Source: Candolleomyces eurysporus (lineage: Eukaryota > Basidiomycota > Agaricomycetes > Agaricales > Psathyrellaceae). From it: DNA of 64,000 nucleotides. The notes beneath the pieces were generated by a model. It was given only the letters and a program-made list of their open reading frames with translations, was not told where the DNA came from and made no database searches. The translations under genes and the position numbers were made by a program. The stretch is from the NCBI GenBank assembly GCA_027579435.1, contig JANBPK010000732.1, positions 62,001 through 126,000 of the forward strand, in the 5' to 3' direction. Shown one piece after another: positions 11,429 through 23,210 of this stretch (positions are counted from its first letter, which is position 1; the number at the start of each line of letters is the position of its first letter).

Positions 11429-12010
11429 GGATGAAAAGAGTCAAGAGCGACGTTGTTCAAACGTTCATTAGTCGACTGCTTTGAAGCCCGCTCAAGCACA
11501 GTGCAGCGGCAGCATTTTCTTGGTGGAATGTTCTCCGTAAAATATGACGTCGACGCTAGATATTCCGAGCGGCCAGTTGCTCGTTGGACTCGAAGTCAGC
11601 CGCAATAATATTGAAACTGTTTGCCGACCTGGAACCATATGGTGGTGGCATGCTCCAGCCCAATGATAGCAACTTCATTTATCTATGCGCGTCGAACACA
11701 ATTGCTGCCTGGAACGTTGTCCGGTTCCCGTCCCGACCCTCCTGCAGCAGCTGTCGCCCGGTCACAAAATCGCCGGTCGTGTTAGTAAAATGAAGCCTTG
11801 TGTAGGAACAACTCGCCTGTTATGTAGTGCGACATGGGAATGTGTAGTCAGGCATGATGGCATATGTCATATGTACGTCACACAACCCCTTCCTTAGGGT
11901 CAGCTATTCTCGTCCGTTCGAGTGACTCTCGTCCTTTTTTAACCACCGTCGACGACAAGAATGCTTGCCACCTGCTCAGCACTCTGAAATAGTCCCCAAC
12001 GCGCCAGAAG
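11429..12010. other. Intergenic region, likely promoter side of the exporter gene
   Basis: No supported gene. It separates the divergent start of the DUF6534-type relic from the exporter gene, and the last part is expected to hold the exporter promoter; I see no clear TATA box. Confidence 0.4.
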
Positions 12011-15000
12011 ATGGAGGAGGAAGAAGCTAGAGGGCGGACCAGAAGACGTAAGCCCGACGTCCGCATCGACACGAAACCCAGCGTTATAACCACTGGCAGT
12101 GGTGGATCGTCGTCATCGAGTAGCATCTGGAAGCTCGAATTCAAAGTTCCAAGTCGATTCAAATGGATTCAAGACAACTTGAACTGGTCCAGTCTCAAGC
12201 CGGTCATTCGATGCTCGTTGGCGGCGTGGATAGCGACGATTCTCTTTGCGATACCCAGAGTTGGACGACGGTTGGGCATGGTGCGTACTTTTTCGAGTCA
12301 CTGAGGAGACCTTTCTCATTCCATCTAGGCAAGCTACCTTATCCTTATCGCCTCCTTTCTTTCGCCGCCGAGTGATCCATTTGTCGCGGTGGTGGAGCGA
12401 GAGTTGTTGATTCTCTTCTTTGCCTGCCTGGCTTGGGCGTGAGTGGGCCAACACGTTTATCTCAAGCTTTCTAACCATATTATAGGTGGTCGTGTCTAGG
12501 CATCAAGCTAGCCAGCCTTTCCAGAAGTCACGTCGACTACAGCGTTTCTTTCACAGACGTTATTAATGGCGATTATATCGAGGCTGCGGTGCGCGTGTTC
12601 CTGGACTTATACCCACAGACGTAGCTCACTTTCGCAGCCCAGTGTCATCATTGGTGTCTTCATAGGCGTCGGAAGCACATTCTTCCTCTTCATAAAGGCC
12701 CGCCTTGGCCCAGGCCCTTACCTGTTTGCTTGCATCTTCGCCTGCATCTCCCTCGGTATGTGCATGATTACCCAGCGGCGAATTGGTTGCTAACCGTGTC
12801 TTCAGATATCACATTAACCACTGCTGTATTCTTTCCTTATCCATATTACGCGGTATGTGCCTTCCTATGTTCCTATGTCTATTACCCGAAAGCTGACTTG
12901 TTTACAGACTGGACAAAGCATAGTGATTCCATTAGCAGTACATTCCGCTATTGCCCTGGCCCTCTCCCTCACCGTATTTCCTCTCACAATCTCTGCCTTG
13001 TACACCACGCGTCTTCAAGCCGTACTAGCCCCGCTCTCTTTGGTGCTTGAACAGCACGTAACTCTCTTCCAATCACCTACTGGGACTCCGGAATTCGATA
13101 AACTTGCGGAAGACGCGATCTCTACCGTAAAAAAGTCCGAGGGTGGGCTCCTCAACGTAGCAGCAGCCGCAAGACTTCTCCCGAATGACCTCACTGTATC
13201 CCGCTTCTCGCCCACGGACTTCCAGGTTTTCCAGGGCTTCGCACGGCGCATCACTGGCAGAGTGCAAGGCATGGGCATGTATTTCAACCTGATCGACCCT
13301 TCAAAGCAAAAGTTTCCCGTTACGCCTGGAACGTCCGTTGCCCCCACTCCCACTCCCGGAAGCCCTGCATCCCGCTCTAGACAGCCGTCGGTCGAGCGCG
13401 GAGAGAAAAGGGATGAGAGCCAGGCCTCAACCCCCNAAGTCCTCTCGTGCTCTCTCCCCTCTACATTCCCCGACCCTCTCCGGTAGTCATTCACACAAAG
13501 CTAATAATCACCATCACCCTCATTTCCACCTTCCTCATCAAATTCTTCATCAGTCTTTGACGAACCTATCCTTGAGACGACGTCGACGGGCCGAGCACGT
13601 TGTCGGTGTCTTCGAGTCACAGAAGTACCTCAATCTTGAGGCGAGGCATTTCCGAGATCCTCGGCAGGAGGAGTGGATTCAGATAGAGACTGAATTGTTG
13701 AGTGAGGGGTAGGTATCGCTGCTGGATTGTGTCGATCGGATTCTGACCACTCAACCCTACCAGATGCGTGCCGCTTTTGCGAGAGTGTAGTTCAGGGATC
13801 AAGACCGTTGACTCTTGGCTGAAGCATGTTCGTCATGGAAGGTTCAACTGTTTCAGGCGAACGAAGAAAGAGAATACTCGTGCCCGCCTTGTCGAACAAG
13901 TGGTAGAAGTTCAGAGCTCGCTGTCGGCTGCGTTGAGCGAATTTAGAGAACAGGGAAGGTTCGTTCGCCAGTTAAGCTCTCCAAGGGCTCAGTGATTGAC
14001 TGGCTCTCAGGTTACGGGTTATCGAACCATATCACCCAGTGGTTGGCGAGCCTGGCTGCGACGACGAAAATGGCCACCGTGAACTGCCACCCCATAGACA
14101 TTTGTTCCATTGCTACGTTTACCAGTACCATTTGATACAGACCGCCTCCGTCATCCTAGAAATGGTGAGTATGCTTCGCTCCTCCTTGGTTCCTCCAGGT
14201 CTCACAAGCCATTTTAGTTAGAAGAGGTTATCAAACTCGAAGAAAGGCGAACGAAAGTTCGGTTTTGGGCTCCCGTGCCGCACATATTCAGATGGGGCCC
14301 TCATGATGTTCCAGAGAATGCTGATCACAATGACGATGATGATCCAGGTATGCAATGCCCAATACTGTTTCCGATCCCGCTCTCATATATATGCCTTTAT
14401 CCAGATGTCATTCAGGGGTTGCACCCTGTGGATTCAGAATCCACTGGTGACCTGGGTCTACCGAAAAAACGAGACCCCGACGCCCTGCCTCCCCGTAACG
14501 CGCTGGAGCTCATTTTGAACACTGTTTATCATGCTTTGAACGGCATTACGACCGGCAATTCCCTGTTCGCTATCAAGGCTGGGCTCATATCTGGTCTGCC
14601 CTCTCTTTGGTCCTCCTCAAGTTGGCATTTACTTACCATTGTTTGTCGCAGTCGCTTTGTGTCTTCCGTATCTGATTCAAGAATCTGCTGCGTATGCATT
14701 TAGTGAGTGTAGCCCCCTTTCGATGTCATCTGCGAGATGCTAACTTGCATCAGGGCATAGTTGGGCTTGGGCTATGTAAGATTCTATTAACATCCTCGCT
14801 GTTGGTCTCTGGAGGCTGACGCTGTACGAAGGATCATGGGACAGCTCACGCTAGCTCGATTCCGGGGTGATACAACATTCGGTCTTGCGGCTCGGATTAT
14901 CGCAACGTTCAGTGGTGGGTTGGTGGGTATGGTTACGTGGTAAGTACGAGTTTTCTTCCTCGCTGTTGGTCGTATGCCAGATACACGGTCACTGATACCA

Positions 15001-16544
15001 TGATTCTAGGTATATTTCGGCTGGATCTGGACGTGGGAGCCCGTATAGTCTCGCCGCTGTATGTGGTGTTTGTTTCCCATTCTTTTTCATGGTCCGGCTG
15101 TATTGCCCTATTCCCCCAATGACGAACATCGTGGCTTTCGTTACTGCTATTCTTGTGTGTCATTTCTCTGCGTTGGTTCTCCTCGTTACTGATGATTGTT
15201 AGGTGCTTGGATACTCATATCAAAGTACGCACCAATTCGTACCTGCCCCGCAGGGTGTTGGCTGGGATGTCGCTTGGGTAAGTTGACCCGCTCGGTTACC
15301 GTTCGCCTGCTGATCCTGCGATATAGCGTCGATTCGTTTTGGTTACGATTGGTGTTGTGGCCGCATTGTGAGTTTTTGCCGAGTTCTTTTTATCCCCGTG
15401 CCTTGACTGAAACCTCATACAGCCTTGGTTCGATGTTGCCGCCCAACATGACGCTCCGACGGTACCAACGATCTCTCCTTTCTACCACATGCACCGAGCT
15501 CGGGACGATATATTGTTCGATCATCACCTTTGCGACCTTCACCCCGAGGACCCAGGCCAGGATGGAAGAAATTATATCGAGCTTGGTGGCGACGAGAGCC
15601 AAGTTGAACCGGTCGAGTGCATTATCGACTAATATCGTTTATGAGGTGTGTGAGACGTTTTACCTTCTAAATCACTACCATTCACACTGATTTCTTCATT
15701 CAGTTCTCGTTGAGAGGTCGGTGGCCGAAGAAGCGGTATCAACAAATTCTCGAGTTACAATTGTGCGTTGCCTTGGATTTGTTATCCGTTCTTATGATTG
15801 AAGTTATTGACGATACTTGCTTTTCTAGGGCGATTGCATATTCGTTGAGCCATCTCATGTCTGTGATGGAACACCTCGAGCCGTCCTGGACGCGTGCGTT
15901 TCTTAAGCGGGCTAGGTTCCTGGATCCTGATTTTCAGGGGGACGTTTTAGCCGTCATTTGTACGTATCGCTCTTATTCTTAGTACTGTCCGTCCTGCCTG
16001 TCGACTTTTACTAATTGTCGCTACAGCTATGATATCCTCGTCCCTGCGCACCGGAAACCCACTCCCGCAAGTCACACCGTGTCCCTTGCTGGATAGGTTT
16101 ATGATGAGGTACCATGGGTTAGACGTTATTCATCAAGATTCGGAGGAAGACTACGGTTTACCAAGGCTTTTGACGCTTGATACGTTGAAGGATGAGCAGT
16201 ATTTGTGTGTCGTTTCGTTCTTCTCATAATCAACCTCCGTTCAATTCCTCCCCCTCTTTTTCAGGATGTTCTGCGTCGGAATCTCGATAGCGTATAGAAT
16301 TATGAACCGACTGGATCGGTTGATGTTGGCTACGAAGGAAATCGTCGGGGAGCAGTACCATATCCATGGAGTTGGAGTTGGGGCGTGGAATTTGGATTCA
16401 CTACCAAGTCAGGGTCAGGGTTCGAGTTCGGGTGCTGGGTTTCCGTTGAGCCCGAGTTTGACGAGCCAGAGAGGCGCTAATACGAGTGCTGGCATTAGTT
16501 TTGGTGCTAGTGTTGGCGCGCAGACGCCGGTTAAGGAGGTTTAG
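12011..16544 (+). CDS. Fusaric-acid-resistance / aromatic acid exporter-like membrane protein
   Basis: About 21 exons joined by short introns encode roughly 1150 residues. The first exon (12011..12280) ends with RCSLAAWIATILFAIPRVGR, the start of the first membrane block of the fungal ArAE_2_N family. Later exons give SYLILIASFLSPPSDPF, VIIGVFIGVGSTFFLF and FPYPYYA. A long cytosolic exon (about 12907-13712) follows. A second membrane block starts near 14620 (VALCLPYLIQESAAYAF), with MGQLTLARFRGDTTFGL, RIIATFSGGLVGMVTW and VRLYCPIPPM, and the C-terminal ArAE_2 part runs to the stop at 16544. The family is thought to export aromatic acids or related compounds; yeast BRE4 is a relative. An N at 13436 coincides with a one-base frame change inside the Ser/Pro-rich linker, most simply a sequencing error. 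Otherwise every exon joins in phase. Confidence 0.85.
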
Positions 16545-16985
16545 AAGAAATCTTCGCTTGTATCTTGTTCGCCTTTATATATACACACAACAAATGATGA
16601 GTGGTAGCAGATGTCGACCCCCAGGATCTCTTCTTTCCCCTGGAAGCAACGACTGGGCAGGAGGCTGTAGAAATAGTATTTCATGAATGTTATTCGGCGC
16701 AATAAAAGGAAGCACCAGCAGTGTCGTCGGAGCAGCTATACGCGCCAAATTGGGTGAAACGTCAGGGCGTTTCTTTAGGAAAAATCAGACTGTAGCTGAG
16801 ACTCATTCTCGCCTTCAGCAGTCTCAGATGAGAAGAATGAGGGATCATTATCGCATCATCGCATGAAATCACGCCACAATCAGCGAGGACAGAATGGGTT
16901 CAATTGGCCGATAACATTGGCATTCCTACACGACTCTAGGTAAAGAGTACATTGGAGATCACTATGAAGAACAGCTCACACACGA
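16545..16985. other. Intergenic region
   Basis: Contains the 3' flank of the exporter gene; no gene or repeat recognised. Confidence 0.4.
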
Positions 16986-17533
16986 TTACATCGCGAGGTA
17001 CTTATCTTCAAAAGAAAATCCATCCAAATTTACATGTTTAGCTCGAAGTAACTCCAGGGGATTGCGACGGGGTTTGAAGAACGATCGCACGACCACAAGT
17101 TCCGCTTTCCGTAGGCGCGCGATACCTGGTTCGTACCCCTCCAATCTCCTTGCCGCCCCAAAATCTACGAGGGCATCGAGAGCGCGTTCTTCAAGTTCTT
17201 TTGTATCCAACTTATATCTGAATGCAGCTACCCCCAAGTTTGGTAGTACAGGAGCTTCAACTGGCTGCCCACCAGTGCGTGATCCGTATTCCGGCGTGAG
17301 CCTAGGAAACAGCTGAGGGGTTAGAGTTGCGTATAGCAAGTGGGTACGATGGTACTTTGGTAACCTGGAGTCAAGCTTCGGGCGAACGACGTTTGTGAGG
17401 TGTTGTAGACAATGATCAAGAGCGGTAGGAGTGAGAGTGGGAGTGTATAATGTCACATCTGTGAGCTGGTTTCCGAAGCGCTCGACGAGCCGGGCGACAC
17501 CGCTTTCTCCGTATTTTGGGGTATGTAATTAGG
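16986..17533 (-). pseudogene. C-terminal fragment of an F-box/leucine-rich protein
   Basis: The minus strand is open from about 17533 and reads GVARLVERFGNQLTDVTLYT, then LTPTALDHCLQHLTNVV. This is closely parallel to VALFVEQFGNQLTHVSLHY and LTQSALHYCLRHLPHVV in the F-box gene at 28739-30476. No F-box or N-terminal half is present, and the frame is closed upstream by a stop, so this is a detached 3' piece. It sits about 200 bases from the end of the inverted repeat unit. Confidence 0.6.
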
Positions 17534-17980
17534 AACTGAGCCTGGGTTGATCGCCAGCTTGTGAAGTGACGGAAGGACAACGAGGGAGGCGAAATTGCTG
17601 GGGATGTCATACTACGGTGAACCGGAACGCCACTTCCTGCTACCGCGCTGATGATTCCAGCAGAATCTCAATGAGGCCCCCCAGATATCGCAGATCCTCC
17701 ATCTCGTGTATAAGGAGGAACGACGTTACACAGGTAGAGGGAAAAACCGCGATGAGGGTGAGAGGCTGAGGGTTACTTACCTGAGCATGCTTATCCCTGT
17801 CTGCCAAACCATCGCTGGAGACTCTGATCTGCTTACTCGGTCTTACACCGCCAATATGGAGAAACACAATCACAGAGTCCGTACGACAGCGTTCACAGTA
17901 TTGTACATGGAAAGACAGATATAGCTAACACGCCCACATTGAGGGCCGGAAATTTACTTGACTCTTTGATAACCCTCGAC

Positions 17981-18638
17981 CTAAGCAGCTGCGCCAGCCT
18001 GAGTCTTGAGAGCACTGACATCGCCCTTCTCGAGCGCTCCATAAACGGCTTTCTTGTTGGCCTCGGTGATCTTGGCGACGTGTTCTTTGCCGGTCTCGTC
18101 GACGAATCCGAAGCTGTCTGGCTCGACACACTCTTGGGTAGAGCTCGATTCAACAGCACTTCCGATACGCGACCTGCTACGCCAATTTCCAGAGAAGACT
18201 AGTAGCGCCATAACAAATCCAATGGTCAGCGCCTTACTCGAAGACACTACTCATACAACGGTAAACCTACAAGCAAAGTTTGCATTGACGCACGCAGCCG
18301 AAGAGCTTCTGGCTGCGAGGGGCGCCTGGCAGTTTTGAGTGCCCCAAGCGGAGAAGTCACTGCATCGTTGTCGGTAAAAGATCGAATGAGCGAGAAGCAT
18401 AGCATGAGACAATGAAATGTCAAACTCACGCAACGTTAGAGACATCAGTGACCCTGAGCGAGGCAGCAGGGTTTGTAGATAAAAAGCAGCAAACTCCAGC
18501 AGGGAGATTACCACACTGGAGGAAGCCCCCAGAACAGTTGGGAACAGGCCAGAAGCGCATGTCGAGAGCGGAAACCAATCCCGCCGTCTGGATCAAGACG
18601 GCGGTAGTGGCCACGGTGACTGCTGAGATGAACTTCAT
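17981..18638 (-). CDS. Small secreted cysteine-containing protein, copy 4 (inverted)
   Basis: Exons are complement(18430..18638), complement(18271..18359) and complement(17981..18198), giving 171 residues with the same splice sites and phases as the direct copies. The signal peptide and the GGFLQC/GVCC block are intact. Exon 2 reads ARSSSAACVNANFA as in copy 1, and exon 3 has STQECVEPDSF where copies 1-3 have STEDCVEPDSF. Splice sites and frame are clean, so it is probably functional. Role unknown; secreted by inference. Confidence 0.83.
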
Positions 18639-18757
18639 TTTCTCTGCTTGGTTGGGTGGAGAGCGTTGAGTAGAAAAGATTGGTGTTGAGGAATGTAAGA
18701 CAATAGAACAGCTGGCTGTGAACAATGTCTTGTCCTTTCACTTGGTTTGAAGCTGGC

Positions 18758-18764
18758 TTTTATA
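18758..18764 (-). promoter_or_regulatory. TATA box of secreted-protein gene copy 4
   Basis: TATAAAA on the minus strand, 126 bases upstream of the start codon at 18638, as in the three direct copies. Confidence 0.75.
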
Positions 18765-21395
18765 CCCCCAACACCTCATTCTACATCTCACTTGTAGCGC
18801 TGAATCTTGGATTTCGGAGAACGGGGTAGGTATATTTTATCATACATCACCGAGAGAAGACTCAGCCCATACGCATTTCTCTAATGGGGTACTCGTTCCG
18901 CCTTCGTAACACATGGTGTACTTGACAAAGCGTGCTGGTTTGATCCACGGTGAACGGTGCAGTGTATTTCAGAATCTCGCAGTACTCTCAGTTCCTTAGC
19001 TGGGAGATTACGAAGTCGATCAAATCTCCCAAGTGCATCAGACGGCAATGATAAACTTGAAGTGCCGTCGATCGTCTCAAGCATCTCGATTGAGACACGA
19101 ATTTGAATTCCACTTTGAATGAGCTCGCACATCTTCGGAAAAGGGCATATCAAACAGGATATATGAATCGGCCTGAACAATGTACACTCAAAGGTTCAAG
19201 GAGATTACCGAGAGATATCGCTCCTTCCTATTCATACAATTGCTAGGGGAAAGAAGTCGGTCGGCTCTTGTGCGCCCCCTTTGAGCCCAGAGCGTCTGGG
19301 TCGTAACAGGAATTGCTACCTCCACATTGAATCCTGTGATTCACAGCCAAAACATAAGCAGCGCCTTGATCGATTCAATGCCGTTGTTTATGACATTGTA
19401 GACCGCCCTTCCGTATTCGGCGCCAGCGGTCTCAACTACCAGCCCTCAAGCTCCGAAGGTTACCACACTCATCATTACATTGGTTATATCTGGAGCATTG
19501 GGAGATGCGATACATGAGCGGTCTGCCTATCGAACGCACAAAGGCTGTCCCATACTCTGCTTGTCCTACATTGGTCGAAGGAAATCAGAAATTCTGCCGC
19601 CTTCTACAGACGTCGGCACTGAATCAAATACCCAATGTACTAAATGTCTCCTCTCGAAACCATCGGGCTCGGTCCACTCATATCTAATCATGTAATGCAT
19701 CCGAAGGAACATCGACTTTGGTTCTTCTCGAGCTCCCCGAGCTCGGCGCGCAGTTTAAAGTTCGTCTTATGCTTCATAAGCTCTGGGGGACTCAAATGTT
19801 CGCCGTGAACGAAGCACCTGTTCTGCAATCGATGACCAAAATCGTTATTTCGAGAGAGAGAATGCGGAAGCAAAAAGTTAATGAGATATGCTGATGCACG
19901 TTGACCCTACACAGAGCTCTCGAGCTATATGAGGATTGTCAAAACAAGTGAAACCTCAATCTACGAACATGACTCAACGAGGGTTTGTCCGAGTGGGTGT
20001 GCACAGACTACAAGACTTTGAAATGGATCGGGGGGAATTGGTACGTTTGGGCGCCGACCGAGCATTCGGATAGTCGCCAGAAGCCCTTCTCAACGGACTC
20101 CGGTCCGTAGGAGGTTCCAACGAATTGGCACTTGAAGACAGAGGAGTGAGGAGCTGACACGCTTTCCCCCATAGTGGGGCAGTCCCGTGCTGTGAGGATT
20201 CATCCGGGGCTTCGGGTGGGGAGGTGGTGCGTTTGGCGGGTGGCTGGGGTGCGGGTAGTCGTCAGAATGCCTCTTCAAAGGACTTTATCACACGGGAGAG
20301 CGTACTGGGGGTCGCTGGATGCCGAGATAGGGTGGTCGCATGGTCTCGCAGCTCTTTGTCCACTCGAGGCTCGAATGAACGCCGAGGATCATAACGGTCA
20401 CTTTCTTCGACCTTTGAGGAGGGAATTTCAATTCTCGAAACTCTGGAGTGGAATGGATGCTGCTGAAATGCTGAATACTGTGATTAAGGTCCTTTAACCA
20501 GCCTCGTCGTGTTTTCCGATGAAGCGAAGTCTCTGCAGAGGCGCTCTGACAACCAGCCAGGTCGCTGAGTGCCCTGATTCCCTTCCAACCCTGCTTTAGC
20601 GCTGACATCGCACGCATAGAACGAGAACGAGACTCGCAGACGCAGGCGTGTATGTCGCGCAAGAGCAGGGATAGGAAATTTCAACCTCCACGCATCGCTG
20701 TGGACAGTGCTGGAAACAGTTAGGCCAACTTTGGGCAATCTCACTGTAACGGGATCTGCCCGGTTGCAGCGTAGCGGCATGTGGCATCGTATAGTAGAGC
20801 AACGAAGGAATATGGGCCTGTTTGAGAGCTTCGAGTCGGGGATGGCTCATCGTTAGGAACAAGGTAAAGAAAGTCCGAAGACTGTTTATTATTTCGCAGA
20901 CCACCAGTAAGGTCTGGCTATGCCACCTTTTCTAGCTCCAGTGCTGTTTTTGGTGTCAGTTGCGGGTCGTCATTAGTAGCTTTTGGCGACCCACTTTAGA
21001 AAGCACGAAATTCTAAAGAAGGGTCAACGCTCAACTTGAACATTCAACGGGAACCAGAATAGAGGACGAGGTAGGAGCCAACCGCCATTCTTCTCGCTAG
21101 CCCAAGAGAGAGCAACGCTTCTCTGAAGGGTATATTTCACTGCCTGATAGCCACAGTTTTTGTCGTTCGAAAATGGGCATGACAGTGAAGAACGCTGAGA
21201 TGAAGGGGATGAGCACGACGCTCTAAATCCTCCCGGCCCGGCACATCGCTGCCTGATCACTCATCTCCCCCGTCGACTCTCACTTTCACTCCCTTCTGGC
21301 GCCACACCGTCCGATAAGATGGCTCGAAAACGTCGAGATCACTCGCAATCATTCACGGTGTTCCTCCTTGTCCCTTGAGTGGCTTTTAAAGCCTG

Positions 21396-21761
21396 GAGAA
21401 GGCTTCAAGCGACATCATTGGTACCACCCGGTGCCAGTGGCTAAGGAGACGAGTTTCTATATAGATCCTGGACCAGAGGCTGCAGCAAATGCAGCAAATT
21501 GCTGACGGCGCGCATCGAGGCGCCCGAGGTCTGAAGCGAGTCGGGTAGGCGAAACGGCGGCCAATTGCCATAAATGTTGTGGTTGCGCCCTGCGGAGGTA
21601 CTCTGGATGAAACAGTAAAATCCCCAATAGATTTATCCTAGAGTCAATTCTACGTACTCGAGGAGGTCACAACGAATGAATAAGTATACGAAGGTGTACA
21701 ATAGTAGAATACAGTGAGTAGTATGTGCCGAGTCCGATGAAAAGAGCGAGATACAGAGCGA
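21396..21761. other. Intergenic region
   Basis: Between the end of the inverted unit and the GDT1-type gene; no gene recognised. Confidence 0.4.
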
Positions 21762-22685
21762 TTATGGCTCAGAACTAGGTGTGATGGGAATCGACATGTC
21801 CACGTCGCTCCCCATCATATAAGCCTCGTACAGGTAGACAATCCCAAAGATTAAGAAGAGGATAGAGCCTCCGAACGTAACGTGCTTGACGGATATTTTT
21901 GTAGAGACGTATCTTCCGCCAATGACGGCCAATGCGGTACAGCAACCATGACCAACCACGGTCCCAATCGTTACGAGATAAACGTTCTGGAATGTCAGTC
22001 AGCAATTGATCAACAGGGGAGACGATGAGCAGGAAGAGAGACGTACATGAGCAGCGCCCAGGGCAATAGTCGCAATCTGACTTCTGTCACCCCACTCTCC
22101 GAGGAAGGTTAACACGAAAGCCTGTACGAACACCGGTCCCAGCAGCAAGCTGCAAAAGTTCCTGGCACCATCGGCCAACGAAGCCTTGGGTTTCGACGCT
22201 GCAGGCCGCGGCGAGCGAGTATGAACTGGACTCTCTCCAGCCTCCACAGCCTCCAACGGAATATCGTCCCCGCCCCTGCCCTCGTGCTCCGCCTCGTCAT
22301 CCTCAATCTCCTCCTGCGCCTCCTTCATCTCCTCCTGAATCTTCTCATTCCCACCCTTCATCGCCTTCGCCTCGATCAACATTTTGGTTCCAAATACCAG
22401 GAAGAGGATGGATGCAGCCACTTGCGTCCAGCGCCGTGGAATGAGTGTGGGCAGGAGGTGGCCCATGGCTGCCGATAAGATGGACATGACGACGAGAGAA
22501 CCAAAGGCCCCGGCGAAGACGACGAGGCGGGGGTGGCGCATGGCGAGGATGGCAGCGATGAGGAAGGTCTTGTCGCCGATTTCGGAGACGATGATCATGG
22601 AGAAGGACTGCAGCAACGCCTGGAAGCTGGCTTCTTCTGTCAGTGGGCTCGCCGTCGTCGCGCCATCGTGCAGTGCTGGGGCCAT
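21762..22685 (-). CDS. GDT1: GDT1/TMEM165-family cation transporter
   Basis: Two exons, complement(22047..22685) and complement(21762..21986), with a GTACGT..CCAG intron, give 287 residues, close to yeast Gdt1. Both family signatures are present: SEIGDKTF (Glu35, Gly37, Asp38) and LGEWGDRSQ (Glu197, Gly199, Asp200). These acidic motifs in two homologous three-helix halves bind Ca2+/Mn2+, and the family works as a Golgi Ca2+ or Mn2+/H+ antiporter supporting glycosylation. Between the halves lies an acidic Glu-rich cytosolic loop (EEMKEAQEEIEDDEAEHE). No cleavable signal peptide is seen at the chosen start, so a short upstream exon cannot be excluded. No lesion is visible. Confidence 0.9.
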
Positions 22686-23210
22686 CTGTGGAGGGACTTG
22701 ATGAGTATTCGAAGGTGAAGACTTGGTCTGTTTCTTACTTTATTTTTCAACAGACGACCAACTGGGCCCCTTGGTGTCGCTGTGGTAGGTGTTGGAAAAG
22801 AGCTGCTGACGATTGGAGCGCGACGCTGGCACTTGATCCCACGTTTATTCCATCCTGTACCGCCACCCGATGGCCGACATGCCGCCGCCTGCTTGTACCT
22901 AGTGAATAACATGCGCAAATAAAGATATTCGTGCTTGGCCATCAACTCGCCACCAAACTCGAAGGACAAGGCCTTCTGTGCAGTCCCTGATTGGTCTCTT
23001 ATAGTTAAACACCGCTGCACGCTACATCCCCTGTGCTCCAGCGAAGCGGGTCCACGTCCTTGGCAACACTGTACTTGTGAGGAGCTACGCCACTTCCTCG
23101 TCGAACTGTATATGTAAGCACCCATCCGGAATCTAACGTCTTCGTCTCCCATTTCCATATTTTCTCCTTTCTCTATCTGCCTGAACGTCGGCTACAACTT
23201 CCTCATTAGA
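22686..23210. other. Intergenic region between divergent genes
   Basis: Lies between the GDT1-type gene (minus) and an F-box pseudogene (plus). Frames run through it on the minus strand but show no domain; I treat it as a promoter region. Confidence 0.4.

Larger units (their letters stand above)
17735..21395 (-). repeat. Inverted copy of the secreted-protein repeat unit
   Basis: The reverse complement of this stretch matches unit sequence from the equivalent of about 1560 through the spacer, the promoter and the gene to about 250 bases after the gene stop codon. It keeps both spacer blocks that unit 1 lacks. Landmarks include the GGAGCTCGAGAAGAACC block near 19735 and the AAGGAGGAACACCGTGAAT block near 21350. 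The internal frame of the promoter-proximal open frame is broken here. Confidence 0.9.

Noticed and set aside
19480..19695. Plus-strand frame ending SGSVHSYLIM in the inverted unit
   Set aside because: Short, without domain, and the 5' part of the frame is not kept in the direct units.
22640..23158. Minus-strand open frame of 172 codons upstream of the GDT1-type gene
   Set aside because: It overlaps the GDT1 start region in another frame, shows no domain, and is rich in residues expected from reading the wrong frame.
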